From: Podospora bellae-mahoneyi
Taxonomy: Eukaryota; Ascomycota; Sordariomycetes; Sordariales; Podosporaceae
DNA length: 64,000 nt
Assembly (NCBI RefSeq): GCF_035222275.1
Contig: NC_085885.1
Span: 372,001-436,000, forward strand
Reading direction: 5' to 3'
Part shown: in pieces, positions 1 through 10,480 of the stretch
Layout of the letters: each line of letters opens with the position of its first letter
Numbering within the stretch: the stretch's first letter is position 1
Notes under the pieces: generated by a model
The model's input: the letters and a program-made list of their open reading frames with translations, nothing else
Database searches by the model: none
Told to the model about the DNA's origin: nothing
Program-made: the position numbers and the translations under genes

Positions 1-1797
1 GGCGAAGAGGCGCTTAGATTTCAACAGTGTGGTAAAAGGAGGACCGCATTCATTGTCGCAGCCTGTAATGGGTTCAAGGGGCGGCGCCTTTCCCGGCAGA
101 ACTCAAGGTAATGCGCGGTCGCTGTCGCTGTCCCATGATGAGGAATCCGAGGCTGGAAGCGAGGTGGACGACGTCAACAACTTTGTGGAAGAATCTATTG
201 CTATACTCAACGGGGATGACGACAACAATGCCGCGTCGGTGGAACCAGAGGAGGAAGATAGCTCGGATGAGGGGTCCATGGTTGGTGATGATACCATGAG
301 GCTTTCTGCTGCGCAACATAAGAAGGCTGGTCGACCAGCAAAATCGCAGGAGTCAGCGCGAGCCAAGGCAGCACCGGTCATTTCTAAGCCTGTTAAGCAG
401 ACGAAGAAGTCGGCAGAAAAGGCCTCGGTCGAACAGGAGCCAGAGGAGGGGTCTGGGGGCGGGGAGGAGGAGGAGGAGGAGGAGGAGGAGGAGGAAGAGA
501 TCCAACAGCCAACCAGACCACCCTCGAAGCCAGCAGCTCCAGGGAAACGCGGTCGTCCAGCGAGCAAGGCAAGCAACAAGGCACCCGAGCTAGCACCAGC
601 GCCAGCTGCAGGTGGTGGACGGAAGCGACAAGCTGTTCCCGAAGAGGAGGAGGAGGAGGAAGAAGCAACGGCCGAGCCCTCCCAAGAACCCCAGTCCAAA
701 AAGAAGCGGACCGATGCCGGACCATCCAGGAAGAAGGCAACCAAAAATGAGAAAGCGACGGCAGCACCCGCCGATAAGCCCAAAAAGACCGCTGGACGAA
801 AACGGAAGTCTTCCATTGCAGACCCCGGGGATGTGTCTGTCGTGGCCGTTTCTCGTCGTCCCCCACTTCCCAAATCTCGCGGTCTCCTCATCAATCGCCG
901 CGAGATCCCAGGCGAGACTGACTCCATGTTTCGCACCCGCTCCGGCCGCAATTCGTTTAAACCCCTCGCCTTCTGGCGCAACGAGCAAGTCCACTACGAA
1001 AATGATGACATCAATGACAACTTTGCCAGCCGGTCCAAGCCTTCGAAATTTGTCCTTCCCAAAATTAAGGAAGTCGTCCGCGTGGATGAGCCAGAGCCAG
1101 AGTTCAGGAAACCGGGCCGGCGAGGACCCAAGCCCAAGGGCGGCGCAAGACCAGGAAGGAGGAGGAGATCCTCGTTCACCGAGCAGATCATGGACAGTGA
1201 GCCAGCTGAACCCTGGGAGATGGAGCCGGGAACTGTTACGGGTGAGGTGGTCGTTTGGCAGCCACAGTACGAGTTCCAGCCCCCAGCACCCAACGACTTG
1301 GTCAGCGTCATGGATAAACAGCTTGCCATCAGCGGTCACGCCATCAAAACGACCGAGGTTGTCGGGGGCGAGTTCCGGTACGCAAAAGTCTTTTCTGAAG
1401 GGTTCATTGGTGCCGGCGTGGTCGATCTCCCTCCCGGTGCCATCAAGAGGCTCAAGAATTCCAGAAAGGTGTTTATGATATTCTTTGTTCATGCGGGCAA
1501 ATGTTTGGTTACAGTGCAGGAGACCAACTTCCGGATTAGCAAAGGAGGTATCTTTATCGTACCAAGGTGTAGGTCTTTTCCTCTTATCCGTCGCTCCAGG
1601 CAATTGAGAGAGGCTAACAGTGCAACTCAGACAACGAGTATACCATTGAAAACGACTATGACAAGCCTACGAGGCTGTTCTTTTCTCAGGGCACCGAGGT
1701 ATCATCAGAGCAGGAGGCGAGTGTAATGCCTAATGTTCATACCGATGGGGAGGATCAGGGAGACGAAGAGGAAGAGGAGGGTGGTGGGGAAGAATAG
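1..1797 (+). CDS. MIF2: Mif2/CENP-C inner kinetochore protein (5' partial)
   Basis: The reading frame is already open at base 2, so the N-terminus lies outside the window; about 577 residues are visible. The exons are <1-1568 and 1631-1797, joined across an intron with donor GTAGGT and acceptor CTCAG. The best landmark is the CENP-C motif near bases 925-1000 (RTRSGRNSFKPLAFWRNE), which in this family binds the CENP-A nucleosome. The C-terminal cupin dimerisation fold follows (IFIVPR, then after splicing NEYTIENDYDKP). The middle is low complexity, with a run of about 15 glutamates and several AT-hook-like GRP cores (AGRPAK, KRGRPA). Family knowledge: it sits at centromeric chromatin and bridges Cse4/CENP-A to the outer kinetochore. 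Identity is very secure; the exact intron donor is inferred from the cupin reading frame. Confidence 0.93.
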
Positions 1798-2246
1798 AAG
1801 AGCAGGAGTAAAACGAACTCTTGTTGGTTTTGTTGGTTTTCGGGTACTGCATAGGGTCGATGTCTTGGAAAGGTTGATTGTTGTGGTTATGTTCATAAGA
1901 TACCAATATCAGGCGCTACTTGTTACGGCGCCCTCTCTCTCTTGGATTTTCTATCCCTTTCCGGCTTTGGGTTCTCCAGTACTTTGCGATAACAGTAGCA
2001 ACAAGCATCCAGTTGTTGCACCAGTGATACCGAGATAGATCATTTTCAGAATTGCTCAACAATACTTTATCATGTTGCCCCCTGGGAGCTAGGCTGTCAG
2101 ACTTGCGACCAAAAACAGACCAACAAGGCCTCTACTAACCCTGACACGATTGCGCTCCAATACCAGACCCAACGGCCAGCCAGCTTTTGTTGTAAAAGCA
2201 AAAGCAAAAAGCATAGCTAGACAGATGACTGTCTGCATGAAAAAGA
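1798..2246. other. Intergenic, MIF2 3' side
   Basis: This lies between the MIF2 stop and tRNA-Trp. I see no gene. It contains short T- and A-rich stretches that could serve as the MIF2 3' UTR, but no clear polyadenylation signal. Confidence 0.5.
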
Positions 2247-2318
2247 TGACCCCGACCCGATTTGAACGGATAACCTTTCGATCTGGAGTCGAACGCGCTA
2301 CCGTTGCGCCACGAGGCC
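2247..2318 (-). tRNA. tRNA-Trp (CCA)
   Basis: A complete 72-nt cloverleaf can be folded on the minus strand. Acceptor GGCCTCG pairs with CGGGGTC using G-U pairs. The D arm is GCGCAACGGTAGCGC. The anticodon stem TTCGA/TCGAA encloses loop CTCCAGA, giving anticodon CCA, and the T arm is ATCCG-TTCAAAT-CGGGT. There is no intron. The A of the discriminator is at 2247. Confidence 0.95.
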
Positions 2319-3004
2319 TGGACTTGTTGCAGATGAAGTCTTGGTAAATTTAATTACAATTCCTATGCTGTGATGATCTTCTGGATGTCAAACTATATTT
2401 TGCATGCTCAACAACTTACCTTCACAGAATACACATGTATCTTGGTTTTTCTTGATAAGCTTCGGTTGTATTGTACTTGGCTATCATCTAAGATCCCGTG
2501 ATTGGCCGCATTCTTTACGTCTGTTCAGCAACAGGGCGCCGACTTCAAACATACTCAACATTAGACAGGCGGTTATAGAAGGATAGATGTGTTGGCTGGT
2601 TGGAAAGGCAGCCAGAAAATGGAGAGATAGGGGTAGTGAGGTTCATCTTTCAGATTGCTATTGCCTCGAAGCCCAAAGCTAAAGGGGCTGAAGGGTTGTG
2701 GACATAGATGAGTAGAATAGCAAATCGTGACAGACTTTTACTTGAGCAGGGCATACACTCTGGGTGTGGACAGTAGTCGAATCTCAGAGCCTGTTATATA
2801 CCGTACTTTGATGCCTTCTTGGACAAGTAGCTGAACAAATATTGAACACGTGCAATTCAAGGGTTAATGAGTTATGCTGCTTCATGTCCAAGGTCTTTAA
2901 TTATACAAAAGCAAGGCTATACACACGCATGATCTTCGTCCCATTGTAAAAGTATTGAGCTGAATTTCGTCCCTGTCCCATCGCCTGTAGCATTCAGGTC
3001 ACAG
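2319..3004. other. Intergenic, no gene seen
   Basis: An AT-rich spacer between tRNA-Trp and the 3' end of YME2. Open frames here are short and lack family resemblance. Confidence 0.5.
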
Positions 3005-5673
3005 TTATGCCTCCTCGGCCAAGACCTTCTTCAGTGCTCCCATCTCCTTGTCAAACCCTTCGATCTTTCTCTGGCTAGTCTGCAGCTTGCCTAGCAAGTA
3101 ATTCACTCTATCCGAGGCCTGCGCTGGTGCGTTGGGAAGGCCTGCAAGCACAGTCAATTCTTGCTCTGCCTTGTCAATGTTCTTGGCCTCAATTTTGGAC
3201 AGTTCAGTCAGCAGCGCCAAATCCATCCTCGATTTCACGACCTTATCTTCGAGAAGTTTTGCAAAAGCGGCTTGGTAGACGGGTTTGCCCGCGCGGATGG
3301 TGGCTGGCCGCCCGTGGTGGGATTTCACAGTGATCAACTCCGCATTGGCCAGCGCCTCTAGAGCAGCTTCGGGGTTGGTAGCGCTGGAGGTCGTAGAAGA
3401 GGCAAACGTGTTGGCGAGCAGGACCTCGTTGTAGCGGAGAGAGTCGTTCTTGGCGATCTCCTTGATGAGGTACCACGCTTGCTCAACAGACCATTTCCTC
3501 TCCTTGTCGACGCCTTCCCCAGCAGTCTTGTTGCCAGTCAACAGGAACATGCGGAGAATCTCGGAAGCACTCTGCTCAATGATGTCAGAGACAGCCTTCT
3601 TGGGGCTCTGACCGACTTTGAGTCTGCGAGCAAGGACCTGGAGGTCTGTGAGGCGGCCGCCGAGGGCTTCAATGCACTCATCCAATTCCTGAAGATCCTG
3701 ACGTCCTTGGCTATCGGTTTTCAGCGGTGAGCCGTCTCCCCCCTTTTCGTCCTCCTTCGCCTTCTCATCAGAGCGCGCATTTGCCTCGAGCTGAGAAACG
3801 ACAAACTGTTTGGCTACCTGGGGCGAGAGATCCCCCAGGGTAACTTGGTGAAAGACACGATCAGGAAGAGCCCGGGACAGAGGTTTCGAGTAGGAGGTGT
3901 CAGTAGTGAGGAAGATGACGTGAGCCACATTGGACTGGACCAAGGCTGCCGCCCAGTCAGAGACCTTGTCATATATGATGCCCTTCTCCTCGCTCTTGTG
4001 GAGGAAGTTGTCAATGACCACAACCGCACGCCGCTCCGGATGGGCCTCAAGATAGGCGTCGTCCGAAAGGTTGGCATCCTGGTCGTCCTTTTTTCTTCCA
4101 GCGAGTGAGACTTCTTTGAGGGCCGATGCGGTTGTTTGAAGAATTTTGACTACTTGGGCTTCGAGGTTCTCAGAGAACCCAGCCTTGACTCCAGTGGTGC
4201 TTTGGATAGCAAGGTCGACCAGGCTGCTGAGATTGTTCGCCCACGAGAATACCGGGCGGTATCCAACCTGAAAAGCGAGCTTTCTAATGGTGCCAGCCTC
4301 GCCCCTGGCCTCCATCACCGGCTTGCAATCCAACACCAAGACGTCCTTACGTCCTTCGAGCACTTGATCCATAACTAACTCCTTGCCTCCTGATCCCCGG
4401 GGACCCTGAATGACAACAAATGTGTCGACCGATTCAAGGAGGCTGCTCTTGATTGAATCAATCAGGTCTTTTCGGTGGTTGAACAAAGCATTCAGGCCAG
4501 CATCGCTACCGTGCTTCTTACCAAGGGAGAGGATGTCCGATGTCTGCCGTTTAAGCCACTTGTAGAGCTTACTATTGGTAAACTCAAGAGATCGCTGAAC
4601 ATGGTGCTGTGATGATGTTAGTAACGAGGCAATTTTGCGGAGGGGTTTGTTGGCAATACATACTTTGACAAAGAACTCGCGAATAGGATCAAACACGATG
4701 ACAGTAAAGGTAGCGAGAAAGGCGGCAAGGATGGGGATAACGATGCGCGGATGACTGCTGATCCATTTCCAGATGTTATGTGGTTTGACTCGCTGTTCAT
4801 ATGACAGCCTCAGCTTTGTGGCAGCTTTGCTTCCCTCTTCCTGCAGAACAAAGCCGTGCAGACAGTTTCGCGCCATGATGGCATCCTTGACAAGCACAAA
4901 GTCTACGTAGGCGAATTTGGGTAGAACTTTCGAATCGGGCGGTTGCGAGGTAATGTCGGCAATCCATCCGTACCGACGAAAGACACTGTATAGTGCCTCC
5001 TGGGAAAGCTCATCAGGCTGTTCGGAGTCTTTTGCCGGTACGAACTCAACACGCAAACGGCTTTTGGGAAGTCTATAAAGATCCTCCAGCCACGGTCGGC
5101 CTAGAACAAGACCTGTTGAGATACCTCGAAGGGGACTAAACCATGGCTTGATGGGATTCTGTTCCAGCGCTTGTGAGAGTTTTGCCTGAATTTCCGAGGC
5201 GGATGTATCACCGGGATGGGTGAACTTGACATAGGCGCCCCCTTCTTTTGTTCTGGGGATGACTTCAGTGATGTTTACAGAAAGGGAGTCTGGAATTGCC
5301 CGCTTCACCAGACTGACAGGGTCGAACACGCCCAAGGAAGTCTTGTCAAATTTCTTGAGCAACTCCGGGACATCGTTTTGAGCCTTCCATGGCCTCCAGA
5401 GTAGCAATGAGCTTAGTTTCAGTGGAAATAGGTCTGCGAGCTGTCAGTATCTAATGCCGGGTGAGAGGCGAGGGAAACCGGAGGATTGTACTAACTGTCG
5501 ACAAATAATATTGACTCATCTGCTTTGGCTTCGATATGGCCGGTCTTGCCTGTGCCAACCGTGCTCTGCCATCTTCGGGCAAGTTTTGTATGTTGTCCTA
5601 GAGCGGGGAGAAGGCGTTGCCTGGCGGTGTGGGTTGCTGCAAAAGCAGGCAACCTTCGGCCGCGCATGGCCAT
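3005..5673 (-). CDS. YME2: Mitochondrial escape protein Yme2 (RRM + RNA12/AAA-like)
   Basis: Exons are 5673-5496 and 5433-3005 (intron GTTAGT...GCAG), encoding 868 residues. Exon 1 gives a basic, arginine-rich presequence typical of mitochondrial import, ending in ESILFVD; splicing then restores NLFPLKLSSLLLWRPWK, a conserved family segment. An RRM-like domain lies at about residues 186-254. A single membrane segment follows at about 290-309 (IPILAAFLATFTVIVFDPI), then a P-loop-like GPRGSGGKE near 402-411 opening the RNA12 domain. Family knowledge: Yme2 is an inner-membrane protein affecting mitochondrial nucleoids and DNA escape. The start at 5673 is the first ATG in the presequence frame. 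It shares a 622-bp divergent promoter with the Emi1-like gene. Confidence 0.93.
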
Positions 5674-6295
5674 GGACGAGGCTAGGTATAGAGAAGGCCC
5701 TCTCTGTATAGTTCAATACAGCTCAGGTCGCAGGTTTCCACGATCATTTGACTGCTCCAAACCGTCAGCAACCCGTTGGCAGGTGATTTGGCCGAGAGAA
5801 TACATACTCGTCGTACTGGAACCAATAAGGCAAAAGGCCGCAGCCGTTGTGATGCAAGAGTAGTGCTTTCGGGATGCGACGAATTTAAGCCCAAGGTGAC
5901 TGGCTGGCTGACAGCTTGGTTCCACATGCGATGGTTTGGAACGCCGCCCCTGTCAGTGAGGTCATTGATGGGGTCGCTGATCGTCCCCTCAAGCCTCGGC
6001 GCCAAGCAATGCCCCGCAGCAAGATGCGCTGGGCTTCTGATTGGCAGCTTTCCAAAAAGGCTTGTCCGCTTGCCATCCCGTCTTTGGCGTTTGAGAGACG
6101 CTGAAGTGACTGGAAGGTTGCGAATCACGAGACTGATATCAGGTACCATCTTCCCGTCCCCTCCTCATGTTCCGTGTACCCCTCACTTGACGTCCTCTTC
6201 AAATGAGCCCTCACTAACCTCTGATTCAGGTTGCACCAGGCTTCATCTCCTGCACTACACTGCATCCATCTTTAGGACCTTCAACAAGAACCATC
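5674..6295. promoter_or_regulatory. Divergent promoter, YME2 / Emi1-like gene
   Basis: These 622 bases separate two start codons facing away from each other; both products are expected to be mitochondrial. I see no recognisable transcription-factor site. Open frames on both strands here have no family resemblance. Confidence 0.5.
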
Positions 6296-7009
6296 ATGGG
6301 TTGGTTCTGGACCTCGCCGTCCCCCTCACCAAAGGCTTTCGAAGTCTCTCACCACTCTGCAACTCAGCAACCACAACCTCCAGCCAGCGAAAGGAAGTCA
6401 TCAACAGATGAGGAGGTCTCCAAGTTTCTCCGCGAAATCCAAGCGGCAGCCAACCCTTCTTCCTCTCACGCCGCTTCCCCTCCGTCTTCAACAGATTCAG
6501 ACGCCGCCAAATCATCGTGGGTACCCAGTTGGCTTTCAGCGCCAGCGCCTGAGACCCCTCCCCTACCGCCCAAAGACAAGCGCTCTGAAGCCTCTATCGC
6601 CATGTCCGAGGCTCTTCTTCCAACAACCATGTCGTGTCAGGATGCTTTTGACTATGCCTGGCATTGCCACACCCCCGGCTCCCAGGTCAACTCTGTTTAC
6701 CGGTACGGTGGTGTAAGACAGTGCACCGAGCTCTGGGACGACTTTTGGTTTTGCATGCGCACCAAGTCTTGGGATCCAAAGCTTCGCGCTGAAGCCATCA
6801 AAGATCATTTCCGGAAGAAGGAGGCAGCCAAGTATGGTCGAGGCCAACCAAGCTCCGAGGACATCTGGGAAAGCAGAGATAAGATGGTAGAGCCGGGAAC
6901 AACGTTCAACAAATCCTTCGACCCCCCCATCAAAGACGATGCTGCCTTTGAAAGAGAGGATCAGGAGACTCGGAGGAAGATTCGCGAGTTTTACGAGAAG
7001 AAAACTTGA
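6296..7009 (+). CDS. Emi1-like twin-CX9C protein (DUF3128)
   Basis: A single-exon 237-residue protein. The N-terminal half is serine/proline-rich and probably disordered. The core at about residues 110-160 contains two CX9C pairs, CQDAFDYAWHC and CTELWDDFWFC, the coiled-coil-helix arrangement of the DUF3128/Emi1 family. The C-terminus is charged and helical. Such motifs are oxidised in the mitochondrial intermembrane space by Mia40; yeast EMI1 is needed for early meiotic gene induction and respiratory function. No N-terminal presequence is obvious, as expected for Mia40 substrates. The start ATG follows ACCATC and begins MGWFWTSPSP, which fits family members. Confidence 0.85.
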   Translation: MGWFWTSPSPSPKAFEVSHHSATQQPQPPASERKSSTDEEVSKFLREIQAAANPSSSHAASPPSSTDSDAAKSSWVPSWLSAPAPETPPLPPKDKRSEASIAMSEALLPTTMSCQDAFDYAWHCHTPGSQVNSVYRYGGVRQCTELWDDFWFCMRTKSWDPKLRAEAIKDHFRKKEAAKYGRGQPSSEDIWESRDKMVEPGTTFNKSFDPPIKDDAAFEREDQETRRKIREFYEKKT

Positions 7010-7817
7010 ATGGTGGTTCCGTGTCTTATACCCCACCACACACAAGCTGCAATGTAGTAATTATTCTCATGAAAATGTTCACACAGAACCAAAGTACACG
7101 TTTAAAAACTCCATCCACATTGCAATTTTGAATAAAGCATGGAGACTGGGCTGGGCTCTTTCCCTGAAGTGACACAGGTGACATCGGAGCCATGCGGTCC
7201 AGAAGGAGCACTCCCGGTTTATAGGCCGCAGGCGACGGTAAATCCGACGAATGGCAGCAGGAGCCTCAGGAATCACAAGACGCCCGTCGCTGAAGCCACA
7301 CACAGACACAGCCCAGACGCAACTTCATCGCATCTCCATCACCCAAGGGATTCATTGTCCCTTCTGTCGCCGGCCCGTGTCAGTATTCATCCCGCCATCT
7401 GCTCCTGCGGCTCCCAATTGCAGGCGCGACAGTGAACAGTCCCCCCAGAAGCCAGTGAATTGAAGCGCCCGTGCGGCAAAGCTCTGCCTGCTCCTCTTGC
7501 TTCCAGTCTCCCGTCACCCGCCACATATCAATCTGGCATCTCTCACATCTCGCGAGAGCCATCATTTCTTATTGACTCGGCTCGTCAATCAAAATCCAGG
7601 ACTCGACATCCGTGTCAAGTCCAGCTAGGTGAGGCTCTAGCTTGCTAAATTATATCCGGACCTAGGCCGCAATTAAACTTCGGACACACGGCCCCCCCAT
7701 CGCCCGCGCGGTATCCAAAAGATCACCACTTCCGCTCGTCCAATGGAAGAGGGAATTTACATCGATAAAGAGCAACATTAAAGCAAACAGCAATACCCAG
7801 AAAAGAGGATAGGCGCC
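7010..7817. other. Intergenic, carries copy A of an inverted repeat
   Basis: This spacer lies between the Emi1-like gene and the CCCH gene. Apart from the repeat at 7053-7101 I see no gene; open frames are short and compositionally unlike the neighbours. Confidence 0.5.
7053..7101 (+). repeat. Dispersed repeat, copy A (inverted partner at 10065-10113)
   Basis: These 49 bases match the reverse complement of 10065-10113 with one mismatch. Weaker similarity continues on both sides: AGCTGCAATG upstream, followed in the partner by about 27 extra bases, and a TCCACA...TTGCAATTT block downstream. The copy lies just past the Emi1-like stop, so it is probably in that gene's 3' UTR. Confidence 0.85.
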
Positions 7818-9737
7818 ATGGAGCCAAGACCGAGCCTCGTCGCCTTCCTCCACCGGTATCAGGATCTCGCCACTTACCAAGACTCACATATCAATTTGAT
7901 CAAGGTATGTATATGTATACACACCCTCCCCGTCAAATAATGGGCACAGCAAAAGTAGATTAACCCATCTTATATTGTGGGGAGGGTGATTCAACACCAG
8001 AGCAATCATTAGGCTCTTAAACGTGGCTGCTGATACCCTCCTCACAGGATCTCTTGGTCTATGCCGAGTCGATAGAGTCAACCCTCCGAGCTGAAAATAC
8101 GGAACTGGCCCAGAGAGTGCATGAACGAAACTTGGACTACGAAGATGCTACTCGATCCAGGCGTGAGCTACAGCAACGCATTCACGCCCTCGAAACGCAA
8201 CTTGAAACGTCGATCTTGACCAACGAACAAATAAAAAATTCCAACTCCTATGTCGTCGTATTGATAGACGGGGACGGGCTCATTTTCAAACCGGAGCTGA
8301 TCCAACAGGGTCTTGCTGGGGGCAAAAAGGCTGCTTACGCCTTGAGATCAGCAATTTTGGGCCAATGTGGCCCTCACGGCAATGAAATTGGAGTTCTCGC
8401 ACAGGTCTACCTCAATCTCGCCGGTCTTAGCAAGGCGATGCGCCGAGATGGCTGTCTGGAGAATGAAAGCAACCTCAAAGATTTCACGCTCGGCTTCACA
8501 CAGGCCAAGGCCACTTTTGACTTTGTCGATGTCGGCCACGGCAAAGAAAGAGCCGATAACAAGATCAAGGAAATGACAAAATGGCATCTCAGGAACCACA
8601 ACTGCAAGCAAGTTATACTGGGCATATCACACGATGCAGGGTATGCCCCGTTTCTCGACGAATTGTTCCAAGAGGATAGTGTTCAGCACCAGATCACCAT
8701 CTTGGAAGGCGTACCTGGTATGTTGGCCATTGAGTGAGCAGCAGCGAGTAAACTGTGCTCTTATACTAACCAAGTTACAATAGTGGTGCGTGAGCTGAGG
8801 GCCATCGGCGCAAATATACTGAATTTGAACAACATCCTGTTTCGGTCTGAAAAGCTTGTTGATAGGGTGTCAGAGTCGGCTAGCTCTGAGTCGTTCGGCT
8901 CACCTTTCACGCCTGTTCCTGCCACCCCGGTTGTTGAACACAACAAGCCTGCCACACCAACTATCGAGATGAAACCGGTCGTGCCGGCTGTCCCCGCCAT
9001 CTCTGCTGTCCCCGCCTTCCCCGTTACTGTACCGACGCCTCCTGTCGTCAGAACCACAGCCACGACCAGTAACAGTGTCGCAAGTATCGATAGTATAGGC
9101 AGCTCCGAGCCACAGACACCATCTTCGGCATCGGCGGCTTCAACGTCAACTCCGGCAGCCACAACTTATGCTAAAGCCATCAAGAGTGCCACCCCTCCAC
9201 CGCCTCCACCGGTGATCAAATTGCCTGCCCATACCAAGGCGGCTTTGCAGCAGCAGCCGTCTTCCCGGGCCTCTCACAAAACCCCAAACAAGCCAAAGCC
9301 AGTTCCTTGGAACCCAGGTATGATATATCTTTCTGGCTTATACACGTATACTGACGACTATGCCGATAGGACCTCGTGGTCTTGATCCCCCTCTTCAGGT
9401 CTCGCAGTCTGTGCTGGACAACCTCAAGAAGAGGAAAGACAGCAACAAGCTGTGCAATAATCATTACCTCCGCGGCCCCTGTTCCAAGGGCAATTCATGC
9501 AACTTTGAACACAATTACAAGCCCACCAAAGAGGAGTTGGTGGCCATTGCGTTCCTGACAAGGCTGAACCCGTGCTCCGGGGGCCAAGAGTGCGACGTGG
9601 ACGATTGCATATATGGCCATCACTGCCCAAGCGTTATCAACGGCGCCTGCACACATCCTTATTGCAAGTTCGACAAGGAGGATCACCCCCCTGGAACGAA
9701 GATTAAGGCTCATCACAAGGGGAGCCACGATCGCTAG
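7818..9737 (+). CDS. Fungal CCCH zinc-finger protein with NYN-like domain
   Basis: Four exons (7818-7904, 8048-8717, 8784-9317, 9370-9737) encode 552 residues. The N-terminus is a coiled coil. At about residues 85-250 there is a domain with spaced acidic residues (VVVLIDGDGLIF, VGHGKERADNKI, GISHDAGYAPFLDEL), reminiscent of NYN/PIN nuclease folds. A disordered Pro/Thr/Ala linker follows. The C-terminus carries one clear CX8CX5CX3H finger (CNNHYLRGPCSKGNSCNFEH) and further Cys/His pairs (CDVDDCIYGHHC, ACTHPYC). The family is common in filamentous fungi and is usually annotated only as a CCCH zinc-finger protein. RNA binding is likely; nuclease activity is my inference. All three introns restore the frame exactly. 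Confidence 0.88.
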
Positions 9738-10480
9738 GTTAGCACATGGGTCCCAAAAAACAAGGGGCAAATCGAACACCAACACTACTCACTTAACGGC
9801 AAGATAACCGCCTTTCTCTTGCTCGGAAAAATCAACAAAAAACTGTCCAATACTCCAAGGCCGTGAGGAGTCTATGTTCCAGATAGAATTCAACAGAAAT
9901 CAAGTCTGGTGGTAGTATGGCTGTTTGAAGTGGTGTGACCACAGCTGTTTTTTGCCACTTGCTTTCTGGGACCTACGTGGTTAGGTTCACGTGCACTCGT
10001 GGGCGCTTGATTGAGTTTTTTATAAAGCAAATTGCAAGGATGTGTGTGGATAGGGGGCCTCTAGACGTGTACTTTGGTTCTGTGTGAACATTTCCATGAG
10101 AATAATTACTACACTCTTTGAAACCGAAAATACCTGTTTGCATTGCAGCTGGTGTGTAGTGGACACGTCGTGGACAAAATAACTGGGACTGCAAAACACT
10201 TGAACCAGGCCTCGAAATATAGTTGAGAGACTTCAAAAGATGGATAATAGAAGATAGTCAAGAGTTCTTAAAAGATAGTCAAGAGGCCTTGAGCACCACC
10301 AGATGGACCCCGCCCATCACTCGCCCCACGAGAAGCTCAGACCACACCTTAATTACAGCCTCCAAGCGAAAACCCACTATGAACGACAAGCTCCAAGTTG
10401 TTCCACATCCTCCCCATCGCCCTCGCAAAATCACCACCTTCCTCACCACCGTCATCGCTGCCACCAACAAAACCACTAAG
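9738..10480. other. Intergenic, carries copy B of the inverted repeat
   Basis: This spacer lies between the CCCH gene and SEC65. The reading frame of SEC65 stays open upstream to about 10223, but relatives begin at MSHPRVEEVSD, so this is taken as leader. No other gene is seen. Confidence 0.5.
10065..10113 (-). repeat. Dispersed repeat, copy B
   Basis: Reverse-complement partner of 7053-7101 (48 of 49 positions identical). On the minus strand it is preceded, after about 27 unmatched bases, by AGCTGCAATG, which also precedes copy A directly. A small insertion or deletion therefore separates the copies. Confidence 0.85.

Noticed and set aside
103-981. Long Ser-rich open frame on the minus strand opposite MIF2
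   Set aside because: It is the antisense of GAG/Glu-rich and Pro/Lys-rich codons of MIF2; repeats such as SSSSSS mirror the poly-Glu run.
10223-10480. 86 extra N-terminal codons for Sec65
   Set aside because: The sequence is unlike the family and the ATG at 10481 gives the typical start MSHPRVEEVSD.
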